Origin: Snodgrassella alvi
GTDB lineage: Bacteria > Pseudomonadota > Gammaproteobacteria > Burkholderiales > Neisseriaceae
Length of the DNA: 47,846 bases
Assembly (NCBI RefSeq): GCF_002777425.1
Contig: NZ_MDVC01000003.1
Span: 1 to 47,846, forward strand
Direction: 5' to 3'
The notes beneath the pieces were generated by a model that saw only the letters and a list, made by a program, of their open reading frames with translations, was not told where the DNA came from and made no database searches. The translations under genes were made by a program, and so were the position numbers. Shown piece by piece: positions 33,285-39,727 of this stretch (positions within the stretch are counted from its first letter, which is position 1; the number at the start of each line of letters is the position of its first letter).

Positions 33285-33295
33285 TTTAAAGAACA
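33285..33295 (-). promoter_or_regulatory. boxA-like motif in the leader
   Basis: TGTTCTTTAAA on the minus strand resembles the boxA antitermination element (TGCTCTTTA core in rRNA and lambda nut sites). It lies about 120 bases into the leader. Confidence 0.4.
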
Positions 33296-33422
33296 ATGAA
33301 CAATCCATTGTCGCTATCAACTTATAGCAGCGTGGCAACCTAGCCTGTCTTTCCTTTTGCTGCGTTTCCCCAGTTCTTTTTCATACTGAGGTCATCGGTG
33401 TCTGTGTTTGTTCAATGGGTGT

Positions 33423-33451
33423 ATATTACTAGCGGTAATTAAATATATCAA
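33423..33451 (-). promoter_or_regulatory. left early promoter (PL-like)
   Basis: TTGATA (33446-33451), a 17-base spacer and TAATAT (33423-33428) face leftward. Two repressor operators overlap it, one at the -35 side and one at the -10 side. Confidence 0.7.
33426..33438. promoter_or_regulatory. left operator 1
   Basis: TTACTAGCGGTAA, matching the consensus TTACC-N3-GGTAA of the five operators. Confidence 0.65.
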
Positions 33452-33463
33452 TACCGCAGGTAA
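33451..33463. promoter_or_regulatory. left operator 2
   Basis: ATACCGCAGGTAA, 25 bases from left operator 1. Confidence 0.65.
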
Positions 33464-33553
33464 TAAATATTTAGATAATTTTATTAAGCTGTTGATATTT
33501 ATATGTTTGTTTTTTGTCGCTTGGAAATTTTTATTATTTAAAGACAACAAAAA

Positions 33554-33578
33554 AAGCCACAACCGAAAGTTGTGGCTT
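33554..33578 (-). terminator. terminator of the repressor gene
   Basis: AAGCCACAAC-N5-GTTGTGGCTT, a ten-base perfect stem, then TTTTTGTTG on the minus strand, 85 bases after the repressor stop. Confidence 0.85.
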
Positions 33579-33592
33579 GGTGTTTATAATAA

Positions 33593-33622
33593 AATACTAT
33601 TAGTCAATCAACTAATAGTATT
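33593..33622. repeat. 11-bp inverted repeat after the repressor gene
   Basis: AATACTATTAG and CTAATAGTATT flank TCAATCAA. AT-rich; it lies between the repressor stop and its terminator and has no T tract. Confidence 0.6.
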
Positions 33623-33662
33623 GATACTTTCTACCTCAAAATAAAAATATTACTAATTAAGT

Positions 33663-34430
33663 TCAAGGGATATATCTAATTACCGACCATGTAAAGACAT
33701 GTCCAATAATTTCCATCTCTTCTAAGTATGCGGTTTCGTCTTTTCTAGATAAATTGAAGCTGTGGATATTAATAGTATTATCCTTGTTCCATGATAATTG
33801 CTTTATGCGGAGAACGTCGGAATGCCTGAATGCATAAATCTCATTATTTATTATTCTTTTTCTATCTAAGTTGACGCCAACGATAGCACCATCCGGCAGT
33901 ACTGGTTCCATGGAATCCCCTTTAACCGTCATGCAAACTGCCTTGTTTGGCGAGACGCCACATTTCCTTAATGCATTACGTGGAAACGCAATTTTAAAGT
34001 CATTATAGTCGGTGCAATCATATGACCCATCTCCCGCAGCAAGACGCACATCTTTATAATAATTGACAAGCACGTACTCATCTTCTGGCAGAGGATTATC
34101 ATCGTCCCATAAAAGGTAATTTCCTTTAGCGCCGACATTGCTGGCAAAATCTCTTGGAACTAGAGTTTGTATTTTTTTTGCCAAACGGGGGCTGAAATCG
34201 GAAACGGGGACTTGAAGAATTTTCGCAAATTGTGAAGCAGATTCATAATTGAGTGCATTTATCCCGTTTAGATAATGGTTTACGGCACCTTGGCTAATAT
34301 TCATTAGATCACCAACTTTCAATTGATTTAAATTCAATTCTTTTTTCTTTGCCTTGTAAATTTCATTTAGTTTTTTAGCTTCGAGTAACTCCTCAGATGT
34401 TAAAGGGCGTTTTTTCACAGATTTAGTCAT
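33663..34430 (-). CDS. CI-like prophage repressor with S24 self-cleavage domain
   Basis: The 255-residue protein keeps the prophage silent. The N-terminal helix-turn-helix (about 35-80: LNLNQLKVGDLMNISQGAVNHYLNGINALNYESASQFAKILQV) binds operators. The C-terminal LexA/S24 peptidase domain shows the Ala-Gly cleavage site (VRLAAGDGS), the catalytic Ser in VKGDSMEPVLPDGAIVGV and the Lys in VLRIKQLS. So it should be inactivated by RecA on DNA damage. It is transcribed leftward from a promoter overlapped by the right operators and ends at a strong terminator. Confidence 0.93.
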   Translation of the reverse strand: MTKSVKKRPLTSEELLEAKKLNEIYKAKKKELNLNQLKVGDLMNISQGAVNHYLNGINALNYESASQFAKILQVPVSDFSPRLAKKIQTLVPRDFASNVGAKGNYLLWDDDNPLPEDEYVLVNYYKDVRLAAGDGSYDCTDYNDFKIAFPRNALRKCGVSPNKAVCMTVKGDSMEPVLPDGAIVGVNLDRKRIINNEIYAFRHSDVLRIKQLSWNKDNTINIHSFNLSRKDETAYLEEMEIIGHVFTWSVIRYIP

Positions 34431-34457
34431 AAGTTCACCATTGAATTTTAATAATTA

Positions 34458-34470
34458 TTACCGTTGGTAT
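34458..34470. promoter_or_regulatory. right operator 3 (nearest the repressor gene)
   Basis: TTACCGTTGGTAT. It lies in the spacer of a leftward promoter-like pair TTGTGA-N17-TATTAA, suiting repressor autoregulation. Confidence 0.65.
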
Positions 34471-34483
34471 TCACAAAAAACAA

Positions 34484-34496
34484 CAACCGCCGGTAT
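34484..34496. promoter_or_regulatory. right operator 2
   Basis: CAACCGCCGGTAT, touching the -35 of the rightward promoter. Confidence 0.6.
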
Positions 34497-34527
34497 TGAC
34501 AATGATAATTACAAGCGGTAATAATAT
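34496..34527 (+). promoter_or_regulatory. right early promoter (PR-like)
   Basis: A consensus TTGACA (34496-34501) is followed at 17-20 bases by the AT-rich TAATAATAT (34519-34527). Right operator 1 covers the region between them. Confidence 0.6.
34509..34521. promoter_or_regulatory. right operator 1
   Basis: TTACAAGCGGTAA, nearly the same as left operator 1. Distances between the three right operators are 26 and 25 bases. Confidence 0.65.
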
Positions 34528-34554
34528 GTTTAAAACTTATTACTCAGGTGCTAA

Positions 34555-34773
34555 ATGAAAAAAATACCTTTATCGGATTATGTAAAAAATAATGGACAGC
34601 ACAAGACTGCCAAGGAACTTGGATTAACTCAGGGCGCTATAAGTAAGGCGCTAAGAAGTGGAAGAAATATCTTTATTCACGCCAGCTATTCTGGGAAGGT
34701 GCAAGCGGTTGAAATTCGTCCATTCCCGCTTCCTCTTAATAGCAAACGCCAGAAAAAAGGATGCTCGCAATGA
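34555..34773 (+). CDS. cro: Cro-family repressor
   Basis: The 72-residue protein has the layout of lambda Cro: I-P-L-S-D-Y-V-x(3)-G-Q-x-K-T-A-K-E-L-G-L-T-Q-G-A-I-S-K-A-L (helix-turn-helix), then RSGRNIFIHASYSGKVQAVEIRPFP, corresponding to the Cro strand region up to K-P-F-P. It is the first gene from the right promoter and should turn off repressor synthesis at the shared operators. Its stop overlaps the next start (ATGA). Confidence 0.93.
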   Translation: MKKIPLSDYVKNNGQHKTAKELGLTQGAISKALRSGRNIFIHASYSGKVQAVEIRPFPLPLNSKRQKKGCSQ

Positions 34774-34988
34774 CAACTAAAACAACTCAGACAAGTCAGA
34801 TTCTTGAGTATATGAGAGCTGGCAATTCAATAACGCCATTAGATGCCTTGCGCAAGTTTGGCTGTATGCGACTAGGCGCGCGGATTTATGACCTAAAGCA
34901 AGATGGGTACGTAATTAATACGCTGATGGTGAAAGATGAAAAATCAGGGAGACGTTACGCGCGTTACTCACTGGTTAGCCTAGGTTAG
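34770..34988 (+). CDS. winged-helix phage regulator
   Basis: A 72-residue protein with a helix-turn-helix and wing: QTSQILEYMRAGNSITPLDALRKFGCMRLGARIYDLKQDGYVINTLMV...GRRYARYSL. The phrase S-I-T-P-L-D-A-L-x-x-F-G-C-M-R-L-x-A-R-I-Y-D-L is widespread in phage helix-turn-helix proteins beside replication genes. In lambda this place is held by CII, but no CII-like sequence is seen. The start at 34770 overlaps the cro stop. Confidence 0.75.
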   Translation: MTTKTTQTSQILEYMRAGNSITPLDALRKFGCMRLGARIYDLKQDGYVINTLMVKDEKSGRRYARYSLVSLG

Positions 34989-34996
34989 AGGTGAAT

Positions 34997-35935
34997 ATGA
35001 GCCCATCAGAGACATTAAAACTGCTAGGTAGGCCAATAGCCTATCACCCGAGACTAGCAAGGCTGCTAGGTAGTGTAAATGCAGCCATATTATTCGGACA
35101 GTTAGTGTATTGGTCAGATAAGACTGAGCACGAGCTTGGAATATATAAAACTGCTGCACAGATTGAAGATGAAACCGGATTAAGTGCAAAAGAGCAGGAA
35201 ACGGCTCGGAAGAAATTAAAAGAGCATGGAGTTCTGCATGAGACACATAAAAGGCTAGAACACCGGCTTTATTTTAGGATTGATTTTGCTGCTTATGACG
35301 AGCTTGTTTACAAGCATTTGGCGGATAGCGAAACAGAAAATACCGAATCGCCGAATGACGAATCACCAAACGACAAATCGGAGATTCCCGAAACGCAAAA
35401 AGGGGATTCGGGAATCGACAAATCAGGTATTCGCGAAGCTACAAATGAGGGATTCGCGGGGGCACAAATGGGGGATTCGTATAAAGGAGCATTAGATTAC
35501 AGCAATAGATTACTGCATAAGAATACAGAAAATATAGGCACGGGGGTTGCTAACGCACCCACAGTGCCATCGGAGCAAGTGAAAAAATCAAAACATGCGA
35601 ACCCTGACAACATCGCTTGCTGGGAAGCTTACGCAAAAGCCTATCGCAATCGGTACGGGATACTACCAGCCGCCAATCCAAAAACCAGAGGGCAGGTTGC
35701 AACGTTGGTTCGATACGTTGGCAAGGAGGTTGCACCATCACTGGCTGAATATTTTGTATCACACAACGATAGCTGGTTTGTGAAGTCTAGGCATGGATTT
35801 GGTTGCTTGCTCCAGAACTATCAGCAGGTATTGACTGACATGCATAGGGGCGAGCAGATGACGCAAATCAATGCAGTTAAGCCAAGCGTTAAAGACGTGC
35901 CACGCCACACAGAGGGAGGAAGATTGTCATGGTAA
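34997..35935 (+). CDS. phage replication initiator (O-like)
   Basis: The 312-residue protein has an N-terminal winged-helix domain (GRPIAYHPRLARLLGSVNAAILFGQLVYWSDKTEHELGIYKTAAQIEDETGLSAKEQETARKKLKEHGVLHE...), a polar linker (about 110-190) and a C-terminal helical domain (IACWEAYAKAYRNRYGILPAANPKTRGQVATLVRYVG...SWFVKSRHGFGCLLQNYQQVL) of the kind that contacts the helicase loader. As in lambda O, the linker DNA contains short repeats that may be the origin. The ATG at 34997 follows AGAGGTG; the DnaC-like gene follows with overlap. Confidence 0.8.
   Translation: MSPSETLKLLGRPIAYHPRLARLLGSVNAAILFGQLVYWSDKTEHELGIYKTAAQIEDETGLSAKEQETARKKLKEHGVLHETHKRLEHRLYFRIDFAAYDELVYKHLADSETENTESPNDESPNDKSEIPETQKGDSGIDKSGIREATNEGFAGAQMGDSYKGALDYSNRLLHKNTENIGTGVANAPTVPSEQVKKSKHANPDNIACWEAYAKAYRNRYGILPAANPKTRGQVATLVRYVGKEVAPSLAEYFVSHNDSWFVKSRHGFGCLLQNYQQVLTDMHRGEQMTQINAVKPSVKDVPRHTEGGRLSW
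35344..35480. repeat. iteron-like repeats inside the initiator gene, candidate origin
   Basis: CGAATC/G-type units occur at 35344, 35352 and 35359, followed by inverse GATTCG-type units at 35402-35410, 35447-35456 and 35471-35479 and related TATTCGCG at 35428-35435. In lambdoid phages the origin lies within the initiator gene, at the linker-coding part. Confidence 0.45.
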
Positions 35936-36738
35936 GCGGATTGACATCGGTAGGCAGCATGTTTGCCCACCACCCGCAGTTTGTGGTTGCCGGACAAAGC
36001 ACAGCCACATGCAGCACACATGGTGAATACCAGCAAACGAAATACCAATCTGGCCGCGTTACCAAATGCCCAGAGTGCGAACGTGAACGTGAACAACAAC
36101 GCATTGCAGACGAAAAAGCAGCGCAGTTACGAGAAGCTGCCGAACGCAAAAGCAAACTGATTGACGAACTAATCGGCAATTCAGGCATTCCAAAACGCTT
36201 TCTTGGCAAAACGCTGAAAAGCTATCAGGTGAGCTGCAAAGAGCAACAGGATGTAATTAACGACGCCAAGGCTTTTTTGATTGAATTTAGCAGCCCTCAG
36301 GGGCACTCTGGGCGCTGTATGACAATGCTGGGCAATACTGGTACAGGAAAATCTCACATCGCCAGCGCGATGGCTTTATGCGTCATTAAACACTATGGTG
36401 GTACAGCGCGATTTACCAGCGTTTCAGAGATTAACAGGCTGGTTAGAGAATCGAAGAGCTACAACGCTGAATACACTGAAACAGAAATCATTACAGCCTT
36501 TGGAAATTATGACCTGCTGATTGTTGATGAGGTTGGCATTCAGTCTGGTACAGATGCAGAAAGCCGTGCGTTATTCGATGTCTTTAATGCCCGCTATCAG
36601 AACATGAAACCGACGATTGTTATTAGCAATCTGAATATAAACCAGCTTAAAGACGCATTGGGTGAACGCATCGTCGACAGGCTAAAAGAGGGTGGTGGCT
36701 TAATTCTTGGCTTTAACTGGGGGTCGTATCGTGGCTAA
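35929..36738 (+). CDS. DnaC-like helicase loader
   Basis: The 269-residue AAA+ ATPase would load the host DnaB helicase at the phage origin. There is an N-terminal four-ligand zinc site (CSTHGEY...CPEC, about 28-50), a charged helix, the Walker A GNTGTGKSH (about 135), Walker B YDLLIVDEVG and the sensor region TIVISNLNINQL, then GERIVDRLKEGGG, the arginine-finger segment of DnaC/IstB proteins. It starts within the 3' end of the initiator gene. The next start lies inside its last codons. Confidence 0.92.
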   Translation: MVSGLTSVGSMFAHHPQFVVAGQSTATCSTHGEYQQTKYQSGRVTKCPECEREREQQRIADEKAAQLREAAERKSKLIDELIGNSGIPKRFLGKTLKSYQVSCKEQQDVINDAKAFLIEFSSPQGHSGRCMTMLGNTGTGKSHIASAMALCVIKHYGGTARFTSVSEINRLVRESKSYNAEYTETEIITAFGNYDLLIVDEVGIQSGTDAESRALFDVFNARYQNMKPTIVISNLNINQLKDALGERIVDRLKEGGGLILGFNWGSYRG

Positions 36739-37021
36739 AAACACCTGTATAGCTTGCCGTCACTGGATGCTGAAACGAAAAAATAATAAAGGCGAATATG
36801 TCGCCGATGAGATGACAAGGAAAGGTGGCTGGGGCTGGTGTCGGTTTGATGAGATATGGAGATATTGCTCCTATCGCAAAGAATGTTCAAAAGGCAAATT
36901 TGAGCCAATAGAAGACGAGCTGAGAAAGAAGCGGGAAGAGTGGATAGCCAGAAAAAATGCAGAACAACAAAAACGCTGCCAAGAACTGATGCGAGCTGAA
37001 AGATTAAGGACAAGGAAATGA
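36731..37021 (+). CDS. Cys-rich phage protein of unknown function
   Basis: The 96-residue protein begins KNTCIACRHWMLK and has further cysteines in GWCRFDEIWRYCSYRKECSKG, enough for one zinc site; the rest is a charged helix (ELRKKREEWIARKNAEQQKRCQELMRAERLR). The start is GTG at 36731, preceded by GGGG, overlapping the loader stop by eight bases. It overlaps ninG by four bases (ATGA). Similar small Cys proteins are common in phage nin regions. Confidence 0.65.
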   Translation: MAKNTCIACRHWMLKRKNNKGEYVADEMTRKGGWGWCRFDEIWRYCSYRKECSKGKFEPIEDELRKKREEWIARKNAEQQKRCQELMRAERLRTRK

Positions 37022-37599
37022 AGCAGCTACGAAAATCACCCAAGCGCAAATGCCGCTGGTGTGGTGCAGAGTTTGAAAAGCTGCGCCCATTACAGATTGT
37101 TTGCAGTTCAGCTTGCGCTATATCCTTGAACAAAAGGAAACGTGAGGCTGCAAACAAAAAAGCACAGGCGGAGGCAAAACGACGGGAAAGAGCGGTTATA
37201 AAAGCCCGCAGGCACGCATTAGAAACCAAACCGCAGCTTACGAAGCGCGCACAGGCGGCATTTAATGCCTTTATCAGATTGAGAGATAAGCACCAGTCTT
37301 GCATTAGCTGTGGTAATCCTTTGCCTGATACACCTAACGGTTACGATGCAGGGCATTATCGTTCGGTAGGTTCAGCACCTAATCTACGCTTTAATGAAGA
37401 TAACTGCCATGGCCAGTGTAAGCGTTGCAACAATTATTTAAGTGGCAACCATGTCAACTATCGCTGCGGGTTAATTGAGCGTATTGGATTGGAGGCTGTA
37501 GAAGCACTGGAGTCTGATAACGCGCCACGCCACTACACTAAAGACGATTTACGCCAGCTAGAGAGGTTATACAAAGAAAAAAGGCGGGCATTGCTATGA
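37018..37599 (+). CDS. ninG: NinG/Rap-family recombination protein
   Basis: NinG (Rap) is a structure-specific nuclease for branched DNA that aids phage recombination. The 193-residue protein has an N-terminal zinc site (KCRWCGAEFEKLRPLQIVCSSAC), a basic helix (NKRKREAANKKAQAEAKRRERAVIKARR) and the C-terminal core QSCISCGNPLPDTPNGYDAGHYRSVGSAPNLRFNEDNCHGQCKRCNNYLSGNHVNYR, all hallmarks of the family. It overlaps ninB by four bases. Confidence 0.95.
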   Translation: MKQLRKSPKRKCRWCGAEFEKLRPLQIVCSSACAISLNKRKREAANKKAQAEAKRRERAVIKARRHALETKPQLTKRAQAAFNAFIRLRDKHQSCISCGNPLPDTPNGYDAGHYRSVGSAPNLRFNEDNCHGQCKRCNNYLSGNHVNYRCGLIERIGLEAVEALESDNAPRHYTKDDLRQLERLYKEKRRALL

Positions 37600-38030
37600 C
37601 TGAAAGATTCAAACGCAGAATTAACAAAAAAAATAAACGGGATGTAATGACGCTTGCTTGGGATTTTGTAGGCACATTACTAAATACTCATGATGTAATT
37701 TCCATTGAGGTGCGAAGCATTACCCGATCAGATGAACAGAATGCAAAGCTGCATGCCATGCTGGGAGATATTGCCAAACAGAAGACTTTCAACGGCAAAA
37801 AACTGAGTATTGAACAGTGGAAGATGATTTTTGTAAGTGGTCATCGGATAGCCACTGGCGGGCAGGCAGAAATGGCGATAGGGCTAGAGGGTGAGGTTAT
37901 CAATCTAAGGGAATCGACGGCGCAGATGGGGGTTAAGCGCATGGCTAGTCTGATTGAGTATATAACAGCTTGGGGAGCTGAAAATGATGTTAAGTTTAAA
38001 GACTGGAGAAAATATGACATGTACAGCTAA
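37596..38030 (+). CDS. ninB: NinB-family recombination protein
   Basis: The 144-residue protein matches NinB (Orf), which binds ssDNA and SSB and can replace host RecFOR functions. Conserved pieces are VEVRSITRSDEQNAKLHAMLGDIAKQ, LSIEQWKMIFVSGHRI, EGEVINLRESTAQMGVKRMASLIEYITAWGAENDVKF. Gene order here is ninG then ninB, the reverse of lambda. Its last 17 bases overlap the next gene in another frame. Confidence 0.9.
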   Translation: MTERFKRRINKKNKRDVMTLAWDFVGTLLNTHDVISIEVRSITRSDEQNAKLHAMLGDIAKQKTFNGKKLSIEQWKMIFVSGHRIATGGQAEMAIGLEGEVINLRESTAQMGVKRMASLIEYITAWGAENDVKFKDWRKYDMYS

Positions 38031-38541
38031 TTTAATCAAAAGCACCGCCTCAATGTGTTGGGAATCAGTTGATGAAATACTGTGTCAGGCGTTTTATATT
38101 AAAAACACATTGATTATGGGTAAAAGCAATTCGGCAAGAATTGAGGAATGGATTAAAAGCAAAGGGGTTGTTGATCGTTGCTGCTCAGGGTTAAGTCAGC
38201 ACGATTGGCATGCAAATAGCGCAATGGTTCTATGCCGGGTGGAAAATATTTTAAACGATATTGAATGGACGCTGATTAAAGCTGAATATGGTTATGACTT
38301 ATCAGGCATTATTGATTTAACAAGTTATGTACTAGATAGAGATTCATATATTCAGCCATTGGAGTGCGATGCGTTGCTGGAGTATTTATTTTTGAAGAAT
38401 AGAACTTACACTCAAATGCAGGATAAATTTAATTTTAGCGCGCCGAAACTAAACAGAAAATTGAGGCACATAAAAACTATAATAAATAAACTGCATTGTG
38501 ACTGCATTTCAAAGCTAGACGGTCAAATAAACGAAGATTGA
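38014..38541 (+). CDS. candidate late-gene regulator in the Q position
   Basis: I do not recognise the 175-residue protein by sequence. It has a small Cys/His cluster in the middle (DRCCSGLSQHDWHANSAMVLCRVE) and a C-terminal helix-turn-helix-like segment (LLEYLFLKNRTYTQMQDKFNFSAPKLNRKLRHIKTIINKLHCDC) reminiscent of sigma-region-4 folds. It is the last gene of the early rightward operon and lies 40 bases before a consensus promoter that is followed by a terminator, exactly where lambda-type phages keep antiterminator Q. The start at 38014 has GGAG at the right distance. The Q role is inferred from position. Confidence 0.5.
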   Translation: MTCTANLIKSTASMCWESVDEILCQAFYIKNTLIMGKSNSARIEEWIKSKGVVDRCCSGLSQHDWHANSAMVLCRVENILNDIEWTLIKAEYGYDLSGIIDLTSYVLDRDSYIQPLECDALLEYLFLKNRTYTQMQDKFNFSAPKLNRKLRHIKTIINKLHCDCISKLDGQINED

Positions 38542-38580
38542 AAAATAATGTAAAATAGATGCATTAACAGTCATTTATGC

Positions 38581-38609
38581 TTGAAAAAAGCGTAGTGAAA
38601 AATTATAAT
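38581..38609 (+). promoter_or_regulatory. late promoter (pR'-like)
   Basis: TTGAAA (38581-38586), exactly 17 bases, TATAAT (38604-38609): the best promoter match in the prophage. Confidence 0.75.
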
Positions 38610-38703
38610 TCAGCTATTCTTCGGATAAGACTTAAGATAAATCTTGTTCAAGAATATTGTTTCTTAAAATCTCCTTTTATGTACATCAATTTTTGAATCT
38701 TTC

Positions 38704-38730
38704 AACCCGCCCACCTCAGGCGGGTTTTTT
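38704..38730 (+). terminator. leader terminator of the late operon (tR'-like)
   Basis: AACCCGCC-N7-GGCGGGTT then a run of six T in all (38725-38730), about 90 bases after the late transcription start. A TTGGAG Shine-Dalgarno follows it directly. Confidence 0.8.
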
Positions 38731-38744
38731 GTTGGAGTTGGGAT

Positions 38745-39164
38745 ATGAGTAACCCTATAGATTTTGCACAGGCGTATTACAACGGCCTTGAAGTTGTCAG
38801 AAATAAGAAAAAAGAGGCGGCAGAAATTGATGCTGTGCTTACCCGGTTTTGCGAAGAGGTACATACTGCCAGCAAGGGCAAGTTGGTGTTAGAGGTTGGC
38901 AGACGGCCTTACTGTAATCCATCTGATTTAAAAGTGATTGCGATAAAGCGAAGTAAAAGTAAAGCTAGAGTACGCAAGACGCTAGTAGATATTGAGCCAT
39001 CACAGGGCGGGTATCCGTGCGTGATTAGGCATGGTGGCTGGTTTAAATCCGTTATTGATAAAGATGGCTTTGAAGCAACGCTTGCCGAAGTACTGCAAAG
39101 CTATAGCGCAGCCCATAAGATTCACTACCTACTGACACGAAGCCATGAAGATACCAACGCTTAA
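38745..39164 (+). CDS. phage protein of unknown function, first late gene
   Basis: The 139-residue, basic protein has a helical start (PIDFAQAYYNGLEVVRNKKKEAAEIDAVLTRFCEEVHTASKGK) and a strand-rich remainder (LVLEVGRRPYCNPSDLKVIAIKRSKSKARVRKTLVDIEPSQGGYPCVIRHGGWFKSVIDKDGFEATLAEVLQS). I do not recognise it. It has the place of small phage genes upstream of the HNH endonuclease and terminase. A TTGGAG Shine-Dalgarno follows the leader terminator. It overlaps the HNH gene by 20 bases. Confidence 0.6.
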   Translation: MSNPIDFAQAYYNGLEVVRNKKKEAAEIDAVLTRFCEEVHTASKGKLVLEVGRRPYCNPSDLKVIAIKRSKSKARVRKTLVDIEPSQGGYPCVIRHGGWFKSVIDKDGFEATLAEVLQSYSAAHKIHYLLTRSHEDTNA

Positions 39165-39459
39165 AAGTAGCCTACCTGAGTTTAACAGTTCATCTGCCAC
39201 GGTACTCAGGGATAAACCGGGGGCTACAAAGCGCATACGAGGCTATCAATGGCAGGAGATAAAGAAGCGGGTGCTGGCACGGGATAGTTTTCGATGCCGA
39301 TCCTGCGGTTGTATTGGTGGCAGCTTACAGGTTGACCATATCATTCCATTGGAGTTAGGTGGCAGTAATGATGATAGCAATTTGCAAGTGCTATGCGCGG
39401 ATTGTCATAAGCATAAAACCACCAAAGAACTGCGGCAGCGATACAAGCGTGGATGGTAA
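39145..39459 (+). CDS. HNH endonuclease (packaging-associated)
   Basis: The 104-residue protein has the HNH motif: a CRSCGC zinc pair, LQVDHIIPLELGGSNDDSNLQVLCADCHKHKT, including the two catalytic His and the Asn. HNH proteins next to the terminase are known to be needed for DNA cutting by the terminase in cos-type siphoviruses. The DNA just downstream has a G+C-rich island that may be the cos site. Confidence 0.92.
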   Translation: MKIPTLKSSLPEFNSSSATVLRDKPGATKRIRGYQWQEIKKRVLARDSFRCRSCGCIGGSLQVDHIIPLELGGSNDDSNLQVLCADCHKHKTTKELRQRYKRGW

Positions 39460-39727
39460 ATCTACTTAGTGATGGATGTAGCCGGTTAGATTATTACGCA
39501 TACAGATAGTAACGTTATGTTATCGCTTTGGTTTATATTCTTATGTGGAATAGTAACATTGAGTAACTATTTATTATTATTTTTAGGTTGCTTAAAAAGT
39601 AGGCAGGGGTGGTAGTAAAGTTGGGTTACTATCGCCGCCGACACCGCGCGCCCTCTCATTTATAAAAAAAATGGCCTGAAAACACCTGTTAATTAACAAA
39701 ATCTGCTCAAAAAATAGGCAATTTGCT
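39460..39727. other. 268-bp region with candidate cos site
   Basis: No gene. A 25-base G+C-rich island (39632-39656, CGCCGCCGACACCGCGCGCC core) stands in AT-rich DNA. TAGTAAC occurs at 39507-39513 and 39551-39557, GAGTAAC at 39561-39567 and the inverse GTTACTA at 39625-39631. This layout resembles cosN with flanking protein-binding sites. Confidence 0.45.

Larger units (their letters stand above)
33176..33422 (-). promoter_or_regulatory. untranslated leader of the leftward operon
   Basis: About 240 bases between the left promoter and the first gene hold no gene with a start and Shine-Dalgarno. They contain a boxA-like motif and one hairpin unit and are long enough for an RNA antitermination element. 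Confidence 0.5.

Noticed and set aside
33408-33644. 78-codon plus-strand frame with a hydrophobic helix opposite the left promoter
   Set aside because: It starts with TTG, has no Shine-Dalgarno, begins inside the left promoter region and reads through operators, a terminator and an inverted repeat.
36735-37304. 189-codon minus-strand frame opposite the nin region
   Set aside because: Antisense shadow of ninG and its upstream neighbour; no Shine-Dalgarno and odd composition.
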